Shown here: piece by piece, positions 35,715 through 45,349 of the stretch
Layout of the letters: each line of letters opens with the position of its first letter
How positions within the stretch are numbered: the first letter of the stretch is position 1
Assembly: GCF_000281715.2 (NCBI RefSeq)
Contig: NZ_CP124576.1
Span: forward strand, 3,817,001-3,881,000
Length of the DNA: 64,000 nucleotides
Direction of reading: 5' to 3'
DNA from: Sphingobium sp. AP49
Lineage (GTDB): Bacteria; Pseudomonadota; Alphaproteobacteria; Sphingomonadales; Sphingomonadaceae
Position numbers and translations under genes: made by a program
Notes under the pieces: generated by a model
Seen by the model: only the letters and a program-made list of their open reading frames with translations
Told to the model about the DNA's origin: nothing
Databases searched by the model: none

Positions 35715-36410
35715 ATGGCGGCAACGGATTCAGTGTCGGACGATCGTCTGGCCGCAGCGCATAAGGCGTTGCGGGCGGGCGGCGACGTGCAGTTCGACAT
35801 GCTGCCCGCCGATCCGCCCAAGCCACCGCCGGCCTGGCTCAAGGCGTTCGGCGAATGGCTGGAGAAAGTGCTGGAGCCGGTCGGGCATTTCCTGCGCTGG
35901 ATCGGCAGTTTCATGCCCGACGCCCCCTATGCCCGCATCTTCCTGTGGACCGTGATCGGCGCGCTGGCGCTGCTGATCGTCTGGATGATCGTCGACCGGG
36001 TGCGCCATGGCGTCTGGCGCCTGCCGAACTGGCGCCGCCGGACGCTGGCGGAAGCGGCCGATTATCAGGAAGATCAATGGGCGCCCGACGCCGCCCCAGC
36101 CCGCGCCTGGCTGGAGGAGGCCGATGCGCTGGCCGGCAGGGGCCGCTATGCCGAGGCGGTGCATCATCTGTTGCTGCGCAGCGTCGAGGATATGGCCCGG
36201 CGTCGGCCACAGATCGTGCGCCCGGCCCTCACCAGCCGCGACCTTGCCGATGCGCCCGGCATCCCCGCCGCGCCGCGCCGGCTGTTCGGCGAGATTGCCG
36301 GGGCGGTCGAACGCAGCCTGTTCGGTGGGCGCGCCATCAATGCAGAGGAATGGGGTCGCTGCCGCGCCGCCTATGCCGATTTCGCCCAGACCAGGACCTG
36401 GGCGGCATGA
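35715..36410 (+). CDS. DUF4129-type membrane protein, first gene of MoxR cluster
   Basis: 231 residues from ATG 35715 (AGGGG 5 bases upstream; an in-frame GTG at 35709 is less likely). One transmembrane helix at about 78-98 (FLWTVIGALALLIVWMIV) separates a short N-terminal part from a cytoplasmic C-terminal region of DUF4129 type, with ARAWLEEADALAGRGRYAEAVHHLLLRSVEDM (in part) and RPALTSRDL. DUF4129 proteins often accompany MoxR ATPases and DUF58 proteins. The stop overlaps the next start (ATGA). Confidence 0.75.
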   Translation: MAATDSVSDDRLAAAHKALRAGGDVQFDMLPADPPKPPPAWLKAFGEWLEKVLEPVGHFLRWIGSFMPDAPYARIFLWTVIGALALLIVWMIVDRVRHGVWRLPNWRRRTLAEAADYQEDQWAPDAAPARAWLEEADALAGRGRYAEAVHHLLLRSVEDMARRRPQIVRPALTSRDLADAPGIPAAPRRLFGEIAGAVERSLFGGRAINAEEWGRCRAAYADFAQTRTWAA

Positions 36411-37648
36411 GCGATATCGCGATCGGCAAGGCATCAGCCGACAATGGCATCTTCCGGGGCGTCACCATCATCCTGATGCTGGTGATCGGTCTGATGGGCT
36501 TTGCCGGCATGATCCTGCTGGGCGCCTATGCGCCGGACCTGCGATCGGGCCGCAATGGCGGCGCCCATGCGCTGTCCAACGCGGTCACGGGCTATAGCGG
36601 TCTGGTCCAGCTGGCCGAGGCGACGGGGCGCCATCCCCGTATCCTGCGAAGCACCCATGATTTCGATACCGAGGATCTGCTGATCGTGACGCCCGAAAGC
36701 GGCGCGACCGATATCAGTGCCGCGCTGAACGGGCGGGAGACGAAACCCACCCTGTTCGTGCTGCCCAAATGGCAGACCATGCCCGACGAGACGCATCCCG
36801 GCTGGGCGCGCTTTACCGGCCTGATACCGCTCCATGAGCCGATTGGCGTGCTGTCGCCCGGCGTCCGCTTCACCATGCAGCGCTATCGCACCGGCGGCGG
36901 CTGGCTGACATCGCATGATCCCGACGTCCGCTTCTGGGCGCCGCGCCCGATCCAGGTGATCACCGGCATTGAGCAGGACAACAAGAATCAGGATGACGCC
37001 TGGCGCAGGCTGACACCGATATTGACAGATGAACGCGGCAATATGGTGCTGGTCCGGGTCGGTGATGGCCCGCTCTATGTGCTGGCCGACCCGGACCTGC
37101 TGAACAATCGCGGCATGAAGGATGAGGGACAGGCAGCCGCTGCGCTGGGCCTGCTCGACTGGATGAACAGCACCGGCGCGCAGAGTGTCGCTTTCGATGT
37201 CTCGATGAACGGCTTCGGCCATTCGAAAAGCCCGCTCAAATTGCTGTTCGATCCCCCCTTCCTGGCGATGACGCTGGCGATCGTCGCCGCGCTGGCGCTG
37301 GCGGGCGTCCATGCCTTTGGTCGGTTCGGGCCACCCCGCGCGCGGCAGCGGGCGCTGGCCTTCGGCAAGGCGGCGCTGATCGACAATAGCGCGCTGCTGA
37401 TCCGCAAGGCCGGGCGCGAAGCGCGACTAGGCGGCCGCTATGCCGCCGCGATCCGCGACCGGGCCGCACGCATCTTCGCCGTGCCCGCGCGGCTGCGCGA
37501 CGGCGAGATCGACGATTATCTCGACAGTTTGAAGGGTCAGCGCCGCTTCACCGACCTGGCGCAGGCGGCAGAAGCGGCGACGGACCGCCATGGCCTGCTC
37601 GAAGCCGCGCAGGCGCTGCATGATTGGCAGGAGGAGAAGAACAGGTGA
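36407..37648 (+). CDS. DUF4350 domain protein
   Basis: 413 residues; ATG 36407 overlaps the previous TGA. A helix near the N-terminus ([23 protein letters not shown]) anchors a DUF4350-like periplasmic region containing [20 protein letters not shown] and [10 protein letters not shown], a motif common in these proteins. A second helix follows ([23 protein letters not shown]) and then a cytoplasmic tail rich in Arg/Ala. The family resembles GldG-like ABC accessory proteins. It is coupled to the MoxR ATPase by a GTGA overlap. Confidence 0.75.
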   Translation: MSDIAIGKASADNGIFRGVTIILMLVIGLMGFAGMILLGAYAPDLRSGRNGGAHALSNAVTGYSGLVQLAEATGRHPRILRSTHDFDTEDLLIVTPESGATDISAALNGRETKPTLFVLPKWQTMPDETHPGWARFTGLIPLHEPIGVLSPGVRFTMQRYRTGGGWLTSHDPDVRFWAPRPIQVITGIEQDNKNQDDAWRRLTPILTDERGNMVLVRVGDGPLYVLADPDLLNNRGMKDEGQAAAALGLLDWMNSTGAQSVAFDVSMNGFGHSKSPLKLLFDPPFLAMTLAIVAALALAGVHAFGRFGPPRARQRALAFGKAALIDNSALLIRKAGREARLGGRYAAAIRDRAARIFAVPARLRDGEIDDYLDSLKGQRRFTDLAQAAEAATDRHGLLEAAQALHDWQEEKNR

Positions 37649-38601
37649 CAGTGGAACAAGTCCAGGCGCTGGCGACCAGCATCCGGCAGACCGTCGCGCG
37701 TGCGGTCGTGGGCCAGGAAGCGACGGTCGACCTGATGCTCGTCGCCCTGTTTTCCGGCGGCCATATCCTGCTGGAAGGCCCGCCGGGGACCGCCAAGACG
37801 CTGGTCGCGCACAGCTTCGCCCGCGCGCTGGGGCTGGACTTTGGCCGCATCCAGTTCACCCCGGACCTGATGCCGGGCGACATCATCGGCGCCAATCTGT
37901 TCAATTTCCAGACCAGCCAGTTCAGCCTGACGCGCGGGCCGATCTTCACCGAATTGCTGCTGGCCGACGAGATCAACCGGACCCCGCCCAAGACGCAGGC
38001 GGCGCTGCTGGAGGCAATGCAGGAACGCACCGTCACCATCGACGGCGAGACGCTGGCGCTGAGCGACCGCTTCATGGTGGTGGCGACCCAGAACCCGATC
38101 GAGCAGCAGGGCGTCTATCCCCTGCCCGAAGCGCAGCTCGACCGTTTCCTGTTCAAGCAGGTGGTGGATTATCCGAGCGCGACCGAGGAACGGCGGATCA
38201 TCGCCACCCATGGCGCGCGCAACGACGCAATGGCGCCCGAGACATGGGGCGTGGCGCCGGTCGCCGACGCTGCGCAGATCAGCGCCGCGATCGAGACAGT
38301 GATGGCGGTGCGGCTGGCCGACGAGGTGGTCGACTATATCCTGGCGCTGATCCGGGGAACGCGCGATGTCGCCGATCTGGAAAGCGGCGCATCGCCGCGC
38401 GCCGGCGCGATGCTGGCGGGTGCGGCCCGGGCACGGGCGGCGATCGACGGGCGCGATTTCGTCATTCCCGACGACGTCAAGGCGCTGGCCCCGGCGCTGC
38501 TGCGCCATCGCCTGATCCTGTCGCCCGCTGCCGAGATCGATGGCCGGCGGATCGAGGATGTCGTCACCGGCATCATCGAGACGATCGAGGCGCCGCGCTG
38601 A
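37645..38601 (+). CDS. MoxR-family AAA+ ATPase
   Basis: 318 residues from GTG 37645, which overlaps the previous stop (GTGA) and is preceded by AGGAGGAG. It has Walker A GPPGTAKT, Walker B LLADEINR, sensor-1 [11 protein letters not shown] and a C-terminal lid region with [13 protein letters not shown]. MoxR ATPases act as chaperone-like remodellers, often with DUF58/VWA partners, as here. The target is unknown; the cluster as a whole points to envelope-linked complex maturation. Confidence 0.93.
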   Translation: MTVEQVQALATSIRQTVARAVVGQEATVDLMLVALFSGGHILLEGPPGTAKTLVAHSFARALGLDFGRIQFTPDLMPGDIIGANLFNFQTSQFSLTRGPIFTELLLADEINRTPPKTQAALLEAMQERTVTIDGETLALSDRFMVVATQNPIEQQGVYPLPEAQLDRFLFKQVVDYPSATEERRIIATHGARNDAMAPETWGVAPVADAAQISAAIETVMAVRLADEVVDYILALIRGTRDVADLESGASPRAGAMLAGAARARAAIDGRDFVIPDDVKALAPALLRHRLILSPAAEIDGRRIEDVVTGIIETIEAPR

Positions 38602-38611
38602 GCCACCGGCG

Positions 38612-39922
38612 ATGATCTACCCCACCCGCACCGCCATATTGACCGCCGCCGCCGGCGTGCCGCTGACCCTGGTCGTGGCGCTGCTGGTGCCTGGCCGCTG
38701 GTATGCGGCGCTGGCCTGGCCGGTCGCGGTCCTGGTGCTGACGCTGGTCGACGGATTGCGCGGCGCCGGCCCGGCCCGCGGCCGCGCCCTGCTGGCGCTG
38801 CCCAACACAGCGAGCGTCGGTGCGCCAATCGAGGCAGTGGTGCAGGTGGAAATTGGCGGCACGGCGCCGCGCCGGGTTCAGGTCGCGCTCGACTACAGCC
38901 CGCTGGTCGAGCAGGCGCAGGAGAGCGACTGGATCGCGCTCGAGAGCGGCAAGGGGGCCGGCCGCTTTGCGATGCAGGCGGTGCGACGCGGCACGGTGCG
39001 GATCGACCGGCTGTGGCTGCGCTGGAAAGGGACGCTGGGCCTCGCCTGGAAGCAGCGGATCGTGCCGGTCGACGCGCAGATGGCGATCCTGCCCGACATT
39101 CGCCCGGTCCATGAACGCGGCGCGCAGATCTTCCAGCGGCACGCGCTGCAAGGGCTGATGGCGCAGGTCGATCGTGGCGACGGCGCCGATTTCGACGCAC
39201 TGGTCGAGTTCCGCACCGGCATGGACCGGCGCGCGATCGACTGGAAGCAGTCCGCCCGTCATGCGAAGCTGCATGCCAAGGAATTTCGGACCGAGCGCAA
39301 CAACCAGATCGTCTTCGCGATCGACAGCGGACGGCAGATGAGCGAGCCGGTTGCGGGCCTCAGCCGGCTCGACCGGGTGGTGTCGGCTATGCTGCTGACC
39401 GCCTGGGTAGCGCTCAAGCTGGGCGACCGGGTCGCGCTCAACGCCTTTGACAGCCGGCCGCGCATCGCCAGCGGCCTGGTCTCGGGCGTCGCCGCCTTCG
39501 GTGAATTGCAGCGGCTGGCGGCGCAGATCGACTATAGCGGCGAGGAGAGCAACTACAGCTTCGCCCTCACCAACCTGTCGGCGCGGCTGAGCCGGCGGTC
39601 GATGATCATATTGTTCACCGAATTCACCGACCTGACCTCCGCCGAATTCCTGGTCCGCGCCGCCGCCCGGCTGGTCGAGACGCATCTGCTGATGGTCGTG
39701 GTACTGCGCGACGAGGAACTGGAGGATTTCGTTGCCCGCCGGCCCGAGAGCGCCGACGACGTGACCCGGGCCGTCACCGCCGCCGCGCTGCTGAAGGACC
39801 GGTTGATGGTGCTGACCCGGCTACGCCATCTGGGCGCCCATGTGATCGAAAGCGAGCATGACCGGGTCGCCGACCGGCTGGTCCAGGCCTATGTCGACAT
39901 GAAGCGGAGGAACCTGATTTGA
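38612..39922 (+). CDS. DUF58 domain protein
   Basis: 436 residues from ATG 38612, 10 bases after MoxR, with no strong ribosome site, suggesting coupling. Two N-terminal hydrophobic segments (about 5-50) precede a beta-rich region. The DUF58 signature follows (FRTGMDRRAIDWKQSARH), then a vWA-like domain with DSGRQM near residue 240. DUF58 proteins are regular partners of MoxR. The stop overlaps the next start (TTGA). Confidence 0.88.
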   Translation: MIYPTRTAILTAAAGVPLTLVVALLVPGRWYAALAWPVAVLVLTLVDGLRGAGPARGRALLALPNTASVGAPIEAVVQVEIGGTAPRRVQVALDYSPLVEQAQESDWIALESGKGAGRFAMQAVRRGTVRIDRLWLRWKGTLGLAWKQRIVPVDAQMAILPDIRPVHERGAQIFQRHALQGLMAQVDRGDGADFDALVEFRTGMDRRAIDWKQSARHAKLHAKEFRTERNNQIVFAIDSGRQMSEPVAGLSRLDRVVSAMLLTAWVALKLGDRVALNAFDSRPRIASGLVSGVAAFGELQRLAAQIDYSGEESNYSFALTNLSARLSRRSMIILFTEFTDLTSAEFLVRAAARLVETHLLMVVVLRDEELEDFVARRPESADDVTRAVTAAALLKDRLMVLTRLRHLGAHVIESEHDRVADRLVQAYVDMKRRNLI

Positions 39923-40933
39923 GCGCGCTGGTCGACAGTCGCGGCGCCGCGCCGCTGGTCAACGCCACCCGCTTCCGCGCCGCGCATGAAGCGGACTGGG
40001 AACGGCTGGACCAGTTGCTGACGCGGATGGAGAAGCGATCGATCCGCGCCCTGTCCGAAGAGGATATATTGGCGCTGCCTTTGCTCTATCGCGCCACCCT
40101 CTCCTCCCTGTCGGTCGCGCGCGAGACGTCGCTCGACCGGTCGCTCATCACCTATCTGGAGCAGTTGAGCACCCGCGCCTATTTCCAGCTTTATGGCGTG
40201 CCCGATACGCTGGGACGGCAGGTCGGCCGGTTCCTGGCGCGCGACTGGCCGCTGGCGGTGCAATCGCTGTGGCGCGAGACGCTGGTCGCGCTGCTGCTGA
40301 CGATCGCCGGGGCGGTCGCGGGCTATTGGCTGGTCGCAACCGACGCATCCTGGTTCTACGGCATCATCCCCGATGCGATGGCAAGCGGGCGCGATCCGTC
40401 CGCCAGCGCGGCGAGCTTGCGCGAAACCATCTATGGCGCGCCCGACCAGAAGATGCTGGCGACCTTTGCCGCCTATCTCTTCACCCACAACAGCCAGGTG
40501 GCGATCTTCGCCTTTGCGCTGGGCTTTGCCTTCACCGTGCCGACGGTGCTGCTGCTGGTCTATAATGGCCTGACCCTGGGCGCGATGATCTGCCTGTTCG
40601 CCAAGAAAGGGCTGGCGCTCGGCTTTGTCGGCTGGCTGACCATCCATGGTTCGACCGAGATGTTCGCGATCATCCTGGCCGGCGCGGCAGGGATGCGGAT
40701 CGGCACCGCCATCGCCTTTCCCGGCCGCGACGCACGGATGGAGGCAGCGGTGAAGGCCGGGCGCCGGGCGGCGGTCGCGATGGCTGGCGTGGTTATCATG
40801 CTGCTGGTCGCCGGCCTGCTGGAAGGGATCGGCCGGCAGACGGTGCAGAGCGATGCGATGCGCTACGCCATCGGCGGCGCGGCGCTGCTGGGCTGGCTGG
40901 CCTATTATTATCTGCCGCGCCGCAAGGGGGACC

Positions 40934-40953
<20 letters not shown>
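39919..40953 (+). CDS. SpoIIM-like (stage II sporulation protein M) membrane protein
   Basis: 344 residues starting at TTG 39919, overlapping the DUF58 stop and preceded by GGAGG at 8 bases. About five to six helices are visible, with the SpoIIM-family features KMLATFAAYLFTHNSQVAIFAFALG and GLTLGAMICLF, GWLTIHGSTEMFAIILAGAAG (each in part). In non-sporulating bacteria these proteins occur with MoxR/DUF58 genes and RDD proteins; their role is unsettled. The RDD gene begins inside its last codons. Confidence 0.85.
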
Positions 40954-41812
<859 letters not shown>

Positions 41813-41819
41813 GAAACCT

Positions 41820-41916
41820 CCGTTCGCCCTGAGCGAAGTCGAAGGGCCAGCCCGACCGCAAGGAGGGCACTTCGCTCCGCTCAGTGGAAGGCTTCGACTT
41901 CGCTCAGCCCGAACGG
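41820..41916. repeat. Interspersed inverted repeat (CTGAGCGAAGTCGAAGG type)
   Basis: The left arm 41820-41845 (starts CCGTTCGCCCTGAGCGAAG) and right arm 41891-41916 are complementary apart from two mismatches. The GAGCGAAGTCGAAGG word is a frequent intergenic repeat in sphingomonads. It lies between the convergent RDD and mmsB genes and may serve as a terminator. Confidence 0.65.
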
Positions 41917-41937
41917 ATTAGATGGACGAGCGATGCT

Positions 41938-42825
41938 CTATGCCGCCGCACCCTTGAGGAAGCGGATCATGGACGAGAAATCCTTGGCCCCGGCGCCCGT
42001 GTTGACCAGCGCCTGATACAGGGACTCCGCCGCCGCGCCCATCGGCACGCTGGCGTCGACGCCATGGGCGGCTTCCACCGCGAGCTTCAGATCCTTGAGC
42101 ATCAGCGCATTGGCGAAGCCGCCCTCATAGTCGCGGTCGGCCGGCGTTTCCGGGCCGACGCCGGGCACCGGGCAATAGCTGGTCATCGACCAGCTCTGCC
42201 CCGATGCCTTGGACGAGATGTCGAAGAAGGTCTGGAGATCGAGGCCGAGCTTTTCGGCGAGGGCGAAGGCCTCGCAGGTAGCGACCATCGTGGCGCCCAG
42301 CAGCATGTTGTTGACGATCTTCGCCGCCTGCCCCGCACCCGCTGCGCCGGCATGGATCACCGCCTTGCCCATCGCCTGCAATATCGGCTCGGCGCGGGCA
42401 AAGGCGGCATCCTCGCCGCCGACCATGAAGGTCAGCATGCCGCCATTGGCTGCGGCGATGCCGCCCGAGACCGGCGCATCGACCATGGCGAGGCCATGCT
42501 CGGCCGCCTGTTCGATGACGGCGCGGGCGGAGGCGACGTCGATAGTCGAACAGTCGATCAGCAGCGTGCCCGGCCCGACCGCGTCCAGCAATTGCTCGCC
42601 ATAGACGGCGCGGACATGCTTGCCGGCGGGCAGCATGGTGACAACGATGTTGACAGCTTGAACGGCTTCCGCCGCCGATGCCGCACGGGTGCATCCGGCC
42701 GCCTCGGCGCGGACCAGCGCGGCTTCGGACAGGTCGAAGGCGGTGACGATATGGCCCGCCTTCACCAGATTGGCGGCCATGCCGCCGCCCATATTGCCAA
42801 GGCCGATGAAGCCGATGCTGCTCAT
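41938..42825 (-). CDS. mmsB: 3-hydroxyisobutyrate dehydrogenase
   Basis: 295 residues. The N-terminal Rossmann motif is GLGNMGGGMAANLVKAGH (about 7-24). The family substrate motif reads DAPVSGG, and the catalytic Lys is in GAGQAAKIVNNM. It oxidises 3-hydroxyisobutyrate to methylmalonate semialdehyde in valine catabolism, NAD-dependent. Together with the downstream-numbered hydrolase, acyl-CoA dehydrogenase and mmsA, all on the minus strand, it forms the valine/isobutyrate set; a large palindrome separates it from the hydrolase gene. Confidence 0.93.
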   Translation of the reverse strand: MSSIGFIGLGNMGGGMAANLVKAGHIVTAFDLSEAALVRAEAAGCTRAASAAEAVQAVNIVVTMLPAGKHVRAVYGEQLLDAVGPGTLLIDCSTIDVASARAVIEQAAEHGLAMVDAPVSGGIAAANGGMLTFMVGGEDAAFARAEPILQAMGKAVIHAGAAGAGQAAKIVNNMLLGATMVATCEAFALAEKLGLDLQTFFDISSKASGQSWSMTSYCPVPGVGPETPADRDYEGGFANALMLKDLKLAVEAAHGVDASVPMGAAAESLYQALVNTGAGAKDFSSMIRFLKGAAA

Positions 42826-42894
42826 GTCCGTCCTCTCTTTTTATCGTGTCAGAACCTGTTTGGAAAATGCGCGGAAGAGCGCATTTCCGATGCG

Positions 42895-42971
42895 GCACCA
42901 GGCCGCACCCCCACCCGACCGCCCAGACATGGTACCCTGATGGGTGGTCGGGTGGGGGTGCGGCCTGGTGC
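42895..42971. repeat. Perfect 26-bp inverted repeat upstream of mmsB
   Basis: The arm at 42895-42920 (starts GCACCAGGCCGCACCCCC) is perfectly complementary to 42946-42971 with a 25-base loop. Shorter GCGCATTT-containing repeats flank it on both sides (about 42866-42887 and 42974-42993). This nested palindrome lies between two co-directional genes and is more likely a mobile palindromic repeat than a simple terminator, though it should also hinder read-through. Confidence 0.65.
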
Positions 42972-43004
42972 GGATGCGCCAGCGGCGCATTTCCAAATAC
43001 ACTC

Positions 43005-44069
43005 TCAGGCGTCGACCGCCGCCTGGGGCAGCGGGGTCCAGCGCTCGCCTTCCGGCAGCGGCGCGAAGATCGCATCGACCAGCTGGTCGGTGACCGCCTC
43101 CACCGTCGGCGGGTTCCAGCGCGGCTGATTATCCTTGTCGACGATCAGCGCGCGCACGCCTTCGACAATGTCGGGCCGGGCGATGACGCGGCAGGCCAGG
43201 TCATATTCCATCGCCATATTGTCGACGAAGCGGGTCAGGCGGCTGGCCTGCGCCAATTGCCGCAGCGCGACCTTCATCGTCTGGGGCGACTTGGTGTCGA
43301 GTGCGGTCAGCTGCGCTAGCGCCCAGTCCGATCCGTCGGCGCGCAAGGCGGCATAGATATCCTCCAGCCGGTCGCTGGCGAACAGCCGGTCGATATCCGG
43401 CAGGCGGGCGGCGAAATTACTGTCGGGCGGGGTGGCGGCGAAGCACGCCAGCACGGCGCCTATATCGGACGGGTCGGCGATGATCGCCGCCTTCGCCTCT
43501 TCCAGCCGCTCGCTCGGCAGATAGTCGGTGGCAAGGCCAAGCGCGATCGCGTCCGCCCCGTCGATCCGTGCGCCGGTGACGGCGAGATAGCGGCCCGACC
43601 GACCCGGCAGGCGGGAAAGATACCAGCCGCCGCCGACATCGGGAAACAGGCCGATGCCGGTTTCCGGCATGGCATAAACGGTGCGCTCAGTCGCGACGCG
43701 ATAGCGCGCCGGCCGAGCGATGCCGACGCCGCCGCCCATGGTGATACCGTCCATGAAGGCGACCACCGGCTTCCCATAGGTGAAGAGCAGGTGGTTCAGG
43801 CGATATTCGGTCGCGAAGAAATCGCGCGCGGCGAGATTGTCGCCGGCCGCGCTTTCCGCGATCAGGCGGATGTCGCCGCCGGCACAGAAGCCGCGCCCTT
43901 CGGCATGGTCGATCATCACCGCACGGATCGCCGGATCATCCTGCCAGTCGAGCAGCGCGTCGGTCATGGTCGCGCACATGGCGCGGGTCAGCGCATGGAT
44001 CGCCTTGGGCCGGTTCAGCCGCAGGCGGCCGACGCCGCCCTCCACCGCAATCAGCACATCGTCGGTCAT
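43005..44069 (-). CDS. 3-hydroxyisobutyryl-CoA hydrolase (enoyl-CoA hydratase family)
   Basis: 354 residues from ATG 44069, chosen over ATG 44075 because AAGGGA abuts the latter but is spaced 6 bases from the former. Crotonase-fold features are visible: oxyanion segment GRGFCAGGDIRL, then DGITMGGGVGIARPARYRVATE (in part) and MPETGIGLFPDVGGGWYLSRL, signatures of HIBCH. It hydrolyses 3-hydroxyisobutyryl-CoA to free acid for MmsB. The gene lies 11 bases after the acyl-CoA dehydrogenase. Confidence 0.92.
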   Translation of the reverse strand: MTDDVLIAVEGGVGRLRLNRPKAIHALTRAMCATMTDALLDWQDDPAIRAVMIDHAEGRGFCAGGDIRLIAESAAGDNLAARDFFATEYRLNHLLFTYGKPVVAFMDGITMGGGVGIARPARYRVATERTVYAMPETGIGLFPDVGGGWYLSRLPGRSGRYLAVTGARIDGADAIALGLATDYLPSERLEEAKAAIIADPSDIGAVLACFAATPPDSNFAARLPDIDRLFASDRLEDIYAALRADGSDWALAQLTALDTKSPQTMKVALRQLAQASRLTRFVDNMAMEYDLACRVIARPDIVEGVRALIVDKDNQPRWNPPTVEAVTDQLVDAIFAPLPEGERWTPLPQAAVDA

Positions 44070-44080
44070 GGTCATTCCCT

Positions 44081-45223
44081 TCAGGCCTTGAGCAGTTCGC
44101 GGGCGGTAATCATGCGCATGATCTCGTTCGTGCCCTCCAGGATGCGGTGGACGCGCAGGTCGCGCCAGATGCGCTCGACCGGATAGTCCATCAGATAGCC
44201 ATAGCCACCATGCAGCTGCAGCGCGCGATCGGCCACGGCCGAACCGGTGTCGGTCGCGAAACGCTTGGCCATGGCGGCGAATTTGGTCTTGTCGGGCGCG
44301 CCCTCGCTCACCTTGGCGGCAGCAAGATAGAGCAGCGCGCGGGCGGCCTGAAGCTCGGTCTCCATATCGGCCAGGGTGAACTGGGTATTCTGGAAATCGG
44401 CAATGGCGCGATCGAACTGGCGCCGGTCGCGGGTATAGCCGACCGCCTCGTCCAGCGCACGCTGGGCGCCGCCAAGCGAGCAGGCGCCGATATTGAGCCG
44501 GCCGCCGTCGAGCCCAGCCATGGCGATGGCGAAGCCCTGCCCCTCCGCCCCAACGCGGTTGGCGACTGGCACGCGGACACCGTCGAAATTGACCTGGGCC
44601 GTCGGCTGCGAATGCCAGCCGAGCTTGCGCTCCTGCGCGCCGAAGCTGACGCCTTCCATGTCCTTTTCGATCACCAGGCAGCTGATGCCCTTGGGGCCAT
44701 CCTCGCCGGTGCGGACCATCACGACATAGATGTCATTCTCGCCGCCGCCCGAAATGAACGCCTTGGAACCGGTGACGACATAATGATCGCCGTCCCGCAC
44801 CGCGCGGGTGCGCAGCGACGCCGCGTCGGAGCCGGCGGACGGTTCGGTCAGGCAGTAGGAGGCGATCGTCTCGCAGGTGACGAGCGACGGGAGATAGCGC
44901 TGCTTCACCGCATCGTCGCCGAAGCTGTCGATCATCCAGGCGGCCATATTGTGGATCGAGATGAAGGCCGAGGTGGAGGGGCAGCCATAGGCCATCGCTT
45001 CCATGATGAGCGCGGATTCAAGCCGGCCAAGCCCGATGCCGCCGCTGTCTTCCGACACATAGATGGCACCAAAGCCCAGTTCGGCGGCCTGGCGGATGGT
45101 GTCGCGGGGAAAATGATGATCCTCGTCCCACTTGGCCGCATGGGGCGTGATCGCATCGGCGGTGAAGCGCTGCGCCAGTTCCTGCACGGCGCGCTGCTCG
45201 TCGGTGAGGTCGAACTGGGTCAT
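44081..45223 (-). CDS. Acyl-CoA dehydrogenase, probable isobutyryl-CoA dehydrogenase
   Basis: 380 residues from ATG 45223. The in-frame extension upstream runs into an interspersed repeat and is rejected. Family landmarks: YCLTEPSAGSDAASL (FAD/substrate loop), SGGGENDIYVVM, and at the C-terminus LHGGYGYLMDYPVERIWRDL with IYEGTNEI-like ILEGTNEIMRMI. The catalytic base Glu is probably the one in that EGTNEI segment or in the dehydrogenase-typical loop; I cannot be sure by eye. It oxidises isobutyryl-CoA to methacrylyl-CoA in valine degradation (inferred from neighbours). Confidence 0.9.
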   Translation of the reverse strand: MTQFDLTDEQRAVQELAQRFTADAITPHAAKWDEDHHFPRDTIRQAAELGFGAIYVSEDSGGIGLGRLESALIMEAMAYGCPSTSAFISIHNMAAWMIDSFGDDAVKQRYLPSLVTCETIASYCLTEPSAGSDAASLRTRAVRDGDHYVVTGSKAFISGGGENDIYVVMVRTGEDGPKGISCLVIEKDMEGVSFGAQERKLGWHSQPTAQVNFDGVRVPVANRVGAEGQGFAIAMAGLDGGRLNIGACSLGGAQRALDEAVGYTRDRRQFDRAIADFQNTQFTLADMETELQAARALLYLAAAKVSEGAPDKTKFAAMAKRFATDTGSAVADRALQLHGGYGYLMDYPVERIWRDLRVHRILEGTNEIMRMITARELLKA

Positions 45224-45250
45224 GGGGCTTGTCTTTTCCTTATTGGCGTC

Positions 45251-45271
45251 ATGCCGGACTTGATCCGGCAT
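45251..45271. repeat. Short palindromic repeat between mmsA and acyl-CoA dehydrogenase
   Basis: ATGCCGGA CTTGA TCCGGCAT: an 8-bp stem and 5-base loop within GTCATGCCGGACTTGATCC, a repeat word common in alphaproteobacterial intergenic DNA. Confidence 0.55.
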
Positions 45272-45319
45272 CCATTAGCGCGACGGGGATATGCAGCGTC
45301 AACCTGCCGCGTCCTGTCC

Positions 45320-45341
45320 GGGGAGGCTTCATCGCCTCCCC
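45320..45341 (-). terminator. Hairpin downstream of mmsA
   Basis: GGGGAGGC (45320-45327) and GCCTCCCC (45334-45341) with a 6-base loop lie 8 bases past the mmsA stop on the minus strand. No T-run is present, so it may be partial. Confidence 0.45.
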
Positions 45342-45349
45342 GCTTCCCC

